Source: Patulibacter sp052039575 (lineage in GTDB: Bacteria; Actinomycetota; Thermoleophilia; Solirubrobacterales; Solirubrobacteraceae). From it: a stretch of 12,400 nucleotides of DNA. Below the pieces are notes generated by a model that saw only the letters and a program-made list of their open reading frames with translations, did no database searches and was not told the origin of the DNA. This document shows positions 6,225-12,400 of the stretch, in pieces (position 1 is the stretch's first letter; the number at the start of each line of letters is the position of its first letter). The position numbers were made by a program, and so were the translations under genes. The DNA is taken from assembly GCA_052039575.1 (NCBI GenBank), contig JBQGEK010000403.1, positions 1-12,400 on the forward strand, in the 5' to 3' direction.

Positions 6225-8783
6225 TCAGTCGCGCAGCGACGGGCGAACTCGAGCCACGAGGTAGCCCGGGATCGCCACGACCGCCAGCGACGCCAGCACG
6301 ACCGACACGACGCTTCCAGCGACGATCTCGAACCGTATGCCTTGGACGACCGGGAACCCCGTCACCGCCGCGACGCCACGCGTGCAGAGCACCTGCCCCA
6401 GCAGGGCGAACACCGCGCCGGCCAGGCAGCCGACCACGACGAGGGTCCCGGCCTCGATGAAGAGGGCACCCCACATCCGCGGCGTCTTGTGACCGTCGAG
6501 CTTCTGTCGCGCGACGGTTCTGCGGTGCTGCCAAAGCAGGCCAGCGATCGCCGCGGCCATCGCCAGAACGGCTGCCAAGAGCGTAAGCGACGCGATCTGA
6601 CTCAAACGCGCCAGCCCCGCGACGATGGTGGCCTGCTGGCGCTCGCTGCGCTGCGCGGCCGTTTCGGCCCGCAATGGCGACTCCGCGCCGAGTGCCCGAG
6701 CGACACGATTCCGACCTTGTGCCGGGGGGACGTCTGGGTCGAGGTGCACTTGGTAAGCGCCGATCGATGCACTGCCCCATGCCCGCTCGTAGTCGTCGGC
6801 GTTGAGGATGACCGCCCCGCCCGACCAGCCAAGGTTGGTGGTGATGGCCGCGATTCGCAGGGTCGTCGGCACGGGGGTCGGCAGCCTGTACCGATCCCCC
6901 ACCTGCAGGTCGAGTTTCCTCGCCAGGGCACGCGACATGGTCATCCAGCCGCTGTCACGAATGCGCGCAGAAGCTTGCTGCCAGTCACCTTCGACGACCT
7001 GGCTGCGCGGCACCGGGCGAGGGTCGACGATCGGCGGCCCGAAGACCAGCGCCCGGCCCCCGGCGAAGTCCAGGTAACCCGCTCTATACAGGCTGACGCT
7101 GCGTACTCCCGGCACGTCCTCCAGGGAACTCGTGGCGGTGGCTTCGATGGGCGTGGTTCCGAACAGGTCGCCGGGACTGAACGGGGAGACCCAGACAGCC
7201 GTGGTGTCGTTGAGTGCTGGGGCGATGCTCGTCAATCCGTCCTGGAGGTTGCTGCGAGAGCCCTGCAGCGACACGGATCCGAAGACGGCGATCGCCCCGG
7301 TCATGGTGATCGCCAGAGACCGGACGCGCCACTCCGGCGAGCGCAGCTGACGAAGCGCGAGCTCGACGGCAGGCACCCATCCCTGAGCGGTACGGCGGCT
7401 CCCCCAGAGCAGTGCTCGGATGGCCGCGTCCAGGATCAGTGGCAGCAAGAGCGCAAGGGCGAGCGTCAGCACGACCAAGCCGAGAATCGCCGTGCCCGGC
7501 GCGGCCACGGTCAAGATCATCGCCACGGCCAGACACGTGGCTCCAGCCGTGCCCAAGACCGTGCGGGCATGTGGGCGTAGGCCGGGAGGGTCTTGCAGCT
7601 CGCGGCGCGGGTTGCGGGCGACGATCGAACGGCGCAGCGGTGCAAGCACGCCGAGTGCGGCGGCGAGCATTCCTCCTGCGGAAGCGATCGCGACGCTCGA
7701 CCAATTGACGATCCGTTCGTTGCCGACGGGGAATGCGCCGCTGAGGAAGCCGACGTCGGAGCCGAATCCGTGCCGTGAGATGGCGTCGCCGAGGGCGAGT
7801 CCCGCGATGACGGAAACGGTGCCCAGTGCGACTGCGTCGACCAGGATGATGCGCGTAACTTGCCACGGCCGGTAGCCGCTCATGCGCAGGCCGACCGCGA
7901 GCGCGCGTCGGTTGGCCGCCGTCACCAGCATCGCGCAGAACGCGAAGAGGAAGCCGACGAGCGCGCTCAGCACGCTGAAGATGGTGGTTGCTTGGCTGGT
8001 CGGTGAGGCCGCGCTGTTGAACAGCTGGAGGTCGTGATCAGCGCGTTCGACGTTCGCACGGCCCGCCGCGACGCGCTCCAAGCCGTCGCGAACCGTGGAG
8101 AGCTGGCCGGGCTCCACCCCGATCAAGATTCGTGAGATACGACCGGGAAGACCCGCCAGGTTCTGCAGGTACGGCAGTGGCGTCAGCGCAATCGAGGTGT
8201 TGGCCAGTGCCCCGATGTCGTCGTGGTCCACGGTCGCGACCCCTACGGGTATCGCTTCTCCGTTGACCTGCAGGCGCGCCTGGTCGCCGAAGCGCACCCC
8301 GATTTCACGGGCGACCGGCTTGGGCACGGCGAGGCTGCGCTGCTGTGCCGCGTCGTCGGCGGTGAACCCTTGCAAGAGGTTTCCGCGGAGCTGCACGATC
8401 CGCGGATCGGCCCCGAACACGGTGATCCCGCGGCTGCCGTCGGGCCCGACGAGGTTCGCCTGGGCCTCGAGCAGCGGAGCGGCAATCCGTACACCAGGGA
8501 GGTCGCGTACGGCATCGAAGGTCGATTGCGGAAGCCCCGCGGGGCTTCGCGCGACGAGCTGCAGCTCGCTGTTGCCGACGATCCCGTGGGTGAGGCGTTG
8601 TACCGGTCCCGACAGGCTCGTGCTCGCGACCTGCGAGGCGAACAGCAGCGCGACGCCGACGGTGATGCCGATGACCGCCAGGAGTTCCTGGGGCCAACGC
8701 TTGCGCAAGCGCACGATGTAGAGCCATAGGAAGCCGCCGTAGCGAATCCGCTCGCGTCGAGGGAGCTGCTGGAGGTCACTCAC
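6225..8783 (-). CDS. ABC transporter permease, fused double FtsX/MacB-type
   Basis: This 852-residue inner-membrane protein has the layout of a duplicated MacB/FtsX permease. TM1 is at 34-52, then an exterior domain of about 210 residues (MacB periplasmic-core style: SELQLVARSPAGL, ALVPKP-type segments). TM2-4 lie at about 265-385 and include the FtsX signature region GLRMSGYRPWQVTRIILVDA (298-317). Then come two hydrophobic segments (408-455), TM7 (488-507), a second exterior domain (508-725), and TM8-10 (729-750, 771-799, 816-842). Because both halves are in one chain, it could act as a monomer with two ATPases. It would export or insert a hydrophobic or lipid-like substrate; the substrate is unknown. 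GTG 8783 overlaps the ATPase stop by 4 bases (GTGA), so translation is coupled. Confidence 0.9.
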   Translation of the reverse strand: MSDLQQLPRRERIRYGGFLWLYIVRLRKRWPQELLAVIGITVGVALLFASQVASTSLSGPVQRLTHGIVGNSELQLVARSPAGLPQSTFDAVRDLPGVRIAAPLLEAQANLVGPDGSRGITVFGADPRIVQLRGNLLQGFTADDAAQQRSLAVPKPVAREIGVRFGDQARLQVNGEAIPVGVATVDHDDIGALANTSIALTPLPYLQNLAGLPGRISRILIGVEPGQLSTVRDGLERVAAGRANVERADHDLQLFNSAASPTSQATTIFSVLSALVGFLFAFCAMLVTAANRRALAVGLRMSGYRPWQVTRIILVDAVALGTVSVIAGLALGDAISRHGFGSDVGFLSGAFPVGNERIVNWSSVAIASAGGMLAAALGVLAPLRRSIVARNPRRELQDPPGLRPHARTVLGTAGATCLAVAMILTVAAPGTAILGLVVLTLALALLLPLILDAAIRALLWGSRRTAQGWVPAVELALRQLRSPEWRVRSLAITMTGAIAVFGSVSLQGSRSNLQDGLTSIAPALNDTTAVWVSPFSPGDLFGTTPIEATATSSLEDVPGVRSVSLYRAGYLDFAGGRALVFGPPIVDPRPVPRSQVVEGDWQQASARIRDSGWMTMSRALARKLDLQVGDRYRLPTPVPTTLRIAAITTNLGWSGGAVILNADDYERAWGSASIGAYQVHLDPDVPPAQGRNRVARALGAESPLRAETAAQRSERQQATIVAGLARLSQIASLTLLAAVLAMAAAIAGLLWQHRRTVARQKLDGHKTPRMWGALFIEAGTLVVVGCLAGAVFALLGQVLCTRGVAAVTGFPVVQGIRFEIVAGSVVSVVLASLAVVAIPGYLVARVRPSLRD

Positions 8784-9535
8784 GACGGCGGGGTGATCGC
8801 TGCAGGTCCCGTGGCCGACAGGACGCCGTCTTCGAGGGTGAAGACGCGATCCGCGTAGTCGGCCGCCTGCACGTCGTGGGTGACCAGCACGGTCGCCATC
8901 CGCCGCTCGCGGGTCATCGACCGGAGCATCGCCAGCACCTCGTGGGTGCGCTTGGAGTCCAGGCTGCCGGTCGGCTCGTCGGCCAGCAAGACCTTGGGGT
9001 CGTTGGAGAGCGCACGAGCGATCATCACGCGCTGGCGCTCCCCCATCGAGAGCTGATCAGGACGGTGCTTCAGCCGATCGCCCAACCCCAGCTCCTCCAG
9101 AAGCCCCACCACACGCCGACGCGCTTCCCGGATGCTGAGTCCCGCGCCGACGAGCTTGAGCAGCGCGTTGTCCAGGACGTTGCCGCCGCTGAGCAGCTCG
9201 ACCGATTGGAGCACGAAACCGAGTTCACCCATCCGGTAATCCGCGCCGTCGCGTTCGGAGAGCACCGTGACGTCGCGACCGTCGACGTAGACCCCGCCAC
9301 GGTCGGGACGCAGAACCGCAGCCGCGATCATCAGCAGCGTCGACTTGCCCGATCCCGACGGCCCGAAGATGGCCACGAGCTCTCCTGCACCGACCGTCAG
9401 GGACACACCGTCGACCGCTCGTATTGTCTCGCCGCCGAGCTCGTAGTGCTTGACGACGTCGCGGAACTCCAGCCGCGCCGGCTCCGTTGGCGCCCGATCG
9501 GCAGGCGTGATGGGATGGGCGTTCACCGTCGTCAT
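8780..9535 (-). CDS. ABC transporter ATP-binding protein, MacB/LolD-like, canonical
   Basis: This 251-residue nucleotide-binding protein has every catalytic motif: Walker A GPSGSGKS (58-65), Q-loop Gln110, signature LSMGE (162-166), Walker B VLLADE (182-187) with the catalytic Glu, D-loop SLD and H-loop His220 (VTHD). The sequence after the Q-loop (LQSVELLSGGNVLDNALLKL) is typical of the MacB/LolD group that powers FtsX-type permeases. ATG 9535 overlaps the stop of the upstream ATPase gene by 4 bases (ATGA), and its own stop overlaps the permease start (GTGA). It should be the active ATPase of the complex. Confidence 0.93.
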   Translation of the reverse strand: MTTVNAHPITPADRAPTEPARLEFRDVVKHYELGGETIRAVDGVSLTVGAGELVAIFGPSGSGKSTLLMIAAAVLRPDRGGVYVDGRDVTVLSERDGADYRMGELGFVLQSVELLSGGNVLDNALLKLVGAGLSIREARRRVVGLLEELGLGDRLKHRPDQLSMGERQRVMIARALSNDPKVLLADEPTGSLDSKRTHEVLAMLRSMTRERRMATVLVTHDVQAADYADRVFTLEDGVLSATGPAAITPPS

Positions 9536-10245
9536 GCGTTGCCGAGGCGCTTGGGGAACTCGACGATCGGGCTGTCGGAACGCGAACGGCGTCCTCCGAC
9601 CAGCGTCCCGCCGGCCAACGACATGATCGGACGGGCGCCCACCGTTTCGCTGGACTGGGAAACCGTCATCAGGATCGCCATGTCCAGGTCCTCGACGAGC
9701 GAGCGCAGCAACGTCTTGATGACGTCACGCTCCACAAGATCCAGGCCCGCGACGAGATCGTCGATCAGGAGCAACCTCGGGGTACGAGCGACAGCGTGCG
9801 CGATCGTTGCGAGGGTCCGTTCACCGTCCGACAACTCGCCCCACGAAGCCGGCCCGATCTGGCCGAGACCAACGCGCTGGAGCACGTCGTTGGCGCGTCG
9901 CCGGGCAGCGCGAAGACCGAGCTGTGCGAGCACCGCCATGGCAACCCAGTCGCGGATCGCGATGCCGTGCACGTCCGGAGGTTGGCGTGTGGCGATGGCG
10001 ATCCGAGACGGCGTGGAAGTCTCCGTCAGGCCCCGGCCGTCAAGCTGGACATCACCGCTGTCTGGTGTGAGCAAGCCGGCAGCGATCTCCAGGAGCGTGC
10101 TCTTGCCTGCGCCTCGATCGGCGACCACAGCGGCGAACTCGCCGGGTTCGAGCACGAGCGAAACGTTCTTGAGGACGGTAATCGGACGGTCGCCGCGCCA
10201 GTAGCGCTTGCTCACGGCGTCGAGTTTGAGGAGCGGCGCCGTCAC
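9532..10245 (-). CDS. ABC transporter ATP-binding protein with degenerate catalytic motifs
   Basis: This protein has 237 residues from GTG 10245, the start chosen because it overlaps the PadR stop by 4 bases (GTGA) and begins right before the ABC domain (APLLKLDAVSKRYW). The frame is open far upstream, but that part lies over the PadR gene. The ABC fold is complete but altered. Walker A is ADRGAGKS (42-49), lacking the first Gly. Gln88 may serve as the Q-loop and the signature is LSDGE (138-142). Walker B ends LLLIDD, with Asp163 in place of the catalytic Glu, and the D-loop is GLD. At the H-loop the His is missing (ILMTVSQ, 191-197). It probably still binds ATP but hydrolyses it poorly, pairing with the canonical ATPase encoded next to it, as in heterodimeric exporters with one degenerate site. 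Confidence 0.88.
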   Translation of the reverse strand: MTAPLLKLDAVSKRYWRGDRPITVLKNVSLVLEPGEFAAVVADRGAGKSTLLEIAAGLLTPDSGDVQLDGRGLTETSTPSRIAIATRQPPDVHGIAIRDWVAMAVLAQLGLRAARRRANDVLQRVGLGQIGPASWGELSDGERTLATIAHAVARTPRLLLIDDLVAGLDLVERDVIKTLLRSLVEDLDMAILMTVSQSSETVGARPIMSLAGGTLVGGRRSRSDSPIVEFPKRLGNA

Positions 10246-10823
10246 AGCGACTCTCGGTAATGGGGGTGGCTGCGGAGCGTCTCGAGCGTGACCCGAGCCG
10301 ACTGGAGACTTCGAAGGCGGCCGTCGAGTTCGATCGATGTCATCGACCCTAGGAGTGCTTCTTGCAACGCCTCGGCTGGTGTTGACCGCCCTGACGGCTC
10401 GGCCATCAATCGCTGGATGTCCATTCCTCCGAGCTCTTCGAGACGTGCCAAGCACTCTTCCTCGGCGACCGTGACCCAACGCATAAGGCGTTCCAGGTCC
10501 TGTGCACGTGCGAGAACGATGCGCAGGCGTAGTTCATCGAACGACGCTGGTGGTGTCGCAAACCACGACTCGAGACGGTCATCGCCTTCCGCGGTCGCGA
10601 CGTAGACCGTCCGCTGCGGACGCTCAGCACCGTCCAGCGCCCGGTCATCGCGAAGCTGGATCAGGCCGCCGTGGTGCAACCGCCCCAGTGCGGCGTAGAC
10701 CGACGAGCGCTGGACGTCGTCCTCGCTGACCGACCACCGCTGGAGCTGCCGCAGCACGGCGTATCCGTAGGTCGGCCGCCGGGCTACCAGACCGAGCACG
10801 GCGAACTTGGTCAAAGAGGACAT
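10242..10823 (-). CDS. PadR-family transcriptional regulator
   Basis: From ATG 10823 the product is 193 residues and starts where PadR proteins normally do. Residues 3-75 are the PadR winged helix: LTKFAVLGLVARRPTYGYAV, then the recognition helix SSVYAALGRLHHGGLI, then the wing with RTVYVATAEGDDRLESWF. The C-terminal region (about 90-190) is the helical dimerisation part of longer (PadR-s2-like) members. It is the first gene of the operon and the ATPase gene starts inside its stop codon, so PadR probably represses its own operon until the exporter's substrate is present, as for LadR/LmrR-type PadRs that control exporters. The frame continues upstream to 10997, but that part is Arg-rich and unlike PadR. 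Confidence 0.9.
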   Translation of the reverse strand: MSSLTKFAVLGLVARRPTYGYAVLRQLQRWSVSEDDVQRSSVYAALGRLHHGGLIQLRDDRALDGAERPQRTVYVATAEGDDRLESWFATPPASFDELRLRIVLARAQDLERLMRWVTVAEEECLARLEELGGMDIQRLMAEPSGRSTPAEALQEALLGSMTSIELDGRLRSLQSARVTLETLRSHPHYRESL

Positions 10824-10852
10824 CGGGGAAGGGACCGAAGGTTGGGTGCGAC

Positions 10853-10881
10853 AGTATATGAACAATCGGACACGCCGCGAA
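10853..10881 (-). promoter_or_regulatory. Candidate sigma-70-type promoter for the PadR-ABC operon
   Basis: On the minus strand, TATACT (10853-10858, one mismatch from TATAAT) lies 29 bases before the PadR ATG. A weak TTCGCG sits 17 bases further upstream (10876-10881). The surrounding AT-rich patch is unusual in this GC-rich window. The -10 box is good and the -35 is poor. A PadR operator could overlap it, but no clear long dyad is visible. Confidence 0.4.
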
Positions 10882-10975
10882 TCACACCGTCGCACGATCG
10901 ATGTACGGAACGTTCTCGCGCTGATTCGGCGTAGGGCGAGGCGCCACGCTCCGACCCGCCGAGGGCGCGTCGCTT

Positions 10976-11764
10976 TTACCTCGACCGCGCGGGACATCGG
11001 ATCTGCGCTTCCACAGCTCGCTCACTGCCGTCGGAGAAGCGAAGCTCGGCGCGGACAGGCAGCCCTCCGCGCGGGCAACGATCCGGCAGGCCCACCCCGC
11101 CGGGCCGGTAGAACGTTCGCTTGCCCGCGACCGAGCGGGTGTAGAACAGGTCACGCCCGCCGAGCGTCGCGCGCATACGCGTCAGCGCGATCTCGGCACC
11201 GAAGGGCGGGCTCGCCGGAGCACGGATCTGCAACGCGAATTCGAGACCGAAGGGGCGACGCGCAGGACTGAGCCGCCCGGCGTATGCCAGCTGGGTGGTG
11301 ACGGGGTTGGAGGTCTGCGCGACGACCAGGAGCCCAGGCCGGTCGTCCTGCGCCTCGCCGGAGTACAGGGTGATCTCGGCCCCGCTCGTAATCGGTCGCG
11401 CTGCGGGATCGAATATCAACGCGGCAGTCGCCGTGCCGCGTCCGATGATCGCGTTGCGCGGACATACGACCCCGGGGGGACTCGGGCGCAACACGGACAC
11501 CAGGACAGCTTCCGGAGCACGGCAGGTCGCTAGGCCCAGGCCGCCGATCCCGATCCCAGCTGGAGCGAGAAGGCGGATATCTGTGATCGGACGCCGCAAA
11601 CGACGCTGGTCGATTTGCAGGTCGAACCGCAGCGGCGCATGACCGCCGAGCCGTGCACCGGAGCCTAGCTCGGCACTCAAGCGCACGGGACCCTCTGCCA
11701 GCGCCGACGCCGGGGCGCATGCGAGCGCCAGGAGCGCCAGGCTGGCGACGAAGAAGCCTCGCAC
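10976..11764 (-). CDS. Secreted beta-rich protein of unknown function
   Basis: This 262-residue protein carries a clear signal peptide (RGFFVASLALLALACAPASA, cleavage likely after ALA at 21-23). The mature part is rich in predicted beta strands, with repeated TRMRA/LGG, PITSGAEITLYSG and FGLEFALQIRAP segments. It has paired cysteines near 83/103 and at the end (PDRCPRGG and QIRCPARSR), which may form disulfides outside the cell. The closing C-P-R-G-G then A-x-L-R-F-S-D-G then C pattern is one I associate with secreted proteins of Solirubrobacterales, but I know no function. It starts at GTG 11764, 13 bases after the stop of the upstream secreted-protein gene, so the two are likely co-transcribed. 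Confidence 0.8.
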   Translation of the reverse strand: MRGFFVASLALLALACAPASALAEGPVRLSAELGSGARLGGHAPLRFDLQIDQRRLRRPITDIRLLAPAGIGIGGLGLATCRAPEAVLVSVLRPSPPGVVCPRNAIIGRGTATAALIFDPAARPITSGAEITLYSGEAQDDRPGLLVVAQTSNPVTTQLAYAGRLSPARRPFGLEFALQIRAPASPPFGAEIALTRMRATLGGRDLFYTRSVAGKRTFYRPGGVGLPDRCPRGGLPVRAELRFSDGSERAVEAQIRCPARSR

Positions 11765-11777
11765 GCGCTCGCCGTCG

Positions 11778-12254
11778 TCAGTAGGTGAGCTTGCCGGTGG
11801 CGCGAAGCGTTACCGCCCAGGTCTGGCGGTTCACCACCCCGGAGAACTTGCCCTTCCCCCGGGCCTTGCGGAAGCGGCCGGTGCCACCCGCCATCGTCGC
11901 GGTGCCGTCAAATCTGGAACGGAGGCCGCCCGATTTGGCGGTCCCGCGAATCTTGAGGTTCACCGAGCCGCCACGCGTGGCGATCGTGACGACTCCGGTG
12001 ACCCAAAGCGCGTCCATCGTCATCTTCGAGCGCACCGACCCCGAGAACGTTCCGCGCGCCGTCCCGCGATGCTCGAACGAGAGTCCCGACTTCTTGGCGA
12101 GCGACAGGCGCACGTCTTCGGTGACCGACACCGTACGAGCCGACGCATCGGACGGAGCGGAGATCGCCATCAGGCAGGCTCCGAGTGCAGCTCCCCAAAC
12201 GATGCGGGAAAACCCTCGATACCCCAATGGGTCACGGAGACCAACAGCTGACAT
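11778..12254 (-). CDS. Secreted dirigent/allene-oxide-cyclase-barrel-like protein
   Basis: This 158-residue protein has a signal peptide (basic RGFSR, hydrophobic IVWGAALGACLMAI, likely cleavage after ASA at 37-39). The mature part is a series of short beta strands separated by glycines: GTARGTFSGSVRSKMTMDAL, VTGVVTIATRGGSVNLKI, GTATMAGGTGRFRKARGKGK and NRQTWAVTLRATGKLTY. The GGTGRFRKARG stretch matches the G-G-T-G-x-F-x-x-A-R-G pattern of dirigent and allene oxide cyclase barrels, which suggests a small eight-stranded barrel outside the cell. No catalytic residues can be named. ATG 12254 was used; no clear Shine-Dalgarno is visible. Confidence 0.78.
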   Translation of the reverse strand: MSAVGLRDPLGYRGFSRIVWGAALGACLMAISAPSDASARTVSVTEDVRLSLAKKSGLSFEHRGTARGTFSGSVRSKMTMDALWVTGVVTIATRGGSVNLKIRGTAKSGGLRSRFDGTATMAGGTGRFRKARGKGKFSGVVNRQTWAVTLRATGKLTY

Positions 12255-12297
12255 AGACCCATGAACGTACCAGAGGCAAGTACCACCGATTCTGGCC

Positions 12298-12317
12298 CGG
12301 CAACCCGGCCCTTGCCG
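12298..12317 (-). terminator. Possible GC-rich hairpin after the right-edge gene
   Basis: CGGCAA (12298-12303) and TTGCCG (12312-12317) pair around an 8-base loop, beginning 2 bases after the stop of the right-edge gene on the minus strand. There is no T-run, so it is only a weak candidate for a terminator or mRNA end. Confidence 0.3.
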
Positions 12318-12319
12318 CC

Positions 12320-12400
12320 CTACGACCGCTTGCCACGATCCTGGAGGACTGCCCGCGCGGCCGCCCGTCCCGACGCGACGACCAGCGGGAGACCCCCGCC
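12320..12400 (-). CDS. C-terminus of FAD-dependent (phytoene desaturase-like) oxidoreductase, N-terminus beyond right edge
   Basis: The minus strand holds the last 26 residues and a TAG stop (12320-12322). GGGLPLVVASGRAAARAVLQ resembles the end of CrtI-type and related FAD-dependent amine oxidase/desaturase proteins, where H-P-G-G-G-(I/L)-P-x-x-x-x-S-G-R-x-A-A closes the FAD site. Too little is inside the window to name the substrate; a general FAD-dependent dehydrogenase is the alternative. It is followed 65 bases later by the dirigent-like secreted protein gene. Confidence 0.5.
   Translation of the reverse strand, partial: GGGLPLVVASGRAAARAVLQDRGKRS

Noticed and set aside
5617..6780. Minus-strand open frame (387 codons) spanning the permease/DUF2600 junction
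   Set aside because: It is out of frame with both real genes and its Arg/Pro/Gly-rich product has no recognisable domain.
6216..7580. Long plus-strand open frame (454 codons) opposite the permease
   Set aside because: It is antisense to a clear FtsX/MacB-type permease with membrane segments; the product is Arg/Gln/Asp-rich with no domain, as expected from GC-rich shadow frames.
8876..10204. Long plus-strand open frame (442 codons) opposite both ATPases
   Set aside because: Both ABC proteins on the minus strand have recognisable motifs across this span; the plus frame has no domain.
10824..10997. N-terminal extension of the PadR frame
   Set aside because: It adds 58 Arg-rich residues not seen in PadR proteins and would cover the likely promoter at 10853-10881.

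Overview
The window is high-GC DNA with densely packed genes. The secreted-protein styles, a tetraprenyl-beta-curcumene-synthase-like (DUF2600/YtpB) protein, and a PadR plus ABC-exporter operon together suggest an actinobacterium, most likely class Thermoleophilia (order Solirubrobacterales). This lineage call rests on protein style and composition, not on a marker gene. No rRNA, tRNA, CRISPR array, insertion sequence or phage structural gene was seen.

Layout. (1) 1-2808, minus strand: a two-gene unit. A membrane-anchored XRE helix-turn-helix protein (1471-2808) is followed after 17 bases by a large secreted Ig-like modular protein that runs off the left edge (1-1453). (2) 2809-3202: an intergenic region with several small dyads. 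(3) 3203-5065, plus strand: four small genes. A winged-helix protein comes first, then a gap with a strong 14-bp inverted repeat. A tight trio follows: a DUF4258/BrnT-like small protein, a second winged-helix protein, and a protein with a C-terminal Xre-like domain. (4) 5073-10823, minus strand: a five-gene operon read from right to left. It encodes a PadR-type regulator, an ABC ATPase with degenerate motifs, a canonical MacB/LolD-type ATPase, a fused double FtsX/MacB-type permease and, 51 bases downstream, the DUF2600 terpene-synthase-like protein. The first four genes overlap each other by four bases (GTGA or ATGA), which indicates translational coupling. (5) 10976-12254, minus strand: two secreted proteins 13 bases apart, one rich in beta structure and one with a dirigent/AOC-barrel-like glycine motif. 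(6) 12320-12400, minus strand: the last 26 residues of a FAD-dependent, phytoene-desaturase-like oxidoreductase entering from the right.

The most interesting unit is the 5073-10823 operon. It places a predicted C35-type terpene synthase under the same likely PadR control as an exporter whose two nucleotide-binding proteins differ: one canonical, one with altered Walker A, Walker B and H-loop. A PadR-regulated system that makes and exports, or inserts, a lipid-like terpenoid is a reasonable inference. The small plus-strand cluster (toxin-fold-like protein plus two DNA-binding-type proteins) is the second candidate for something undescribed.
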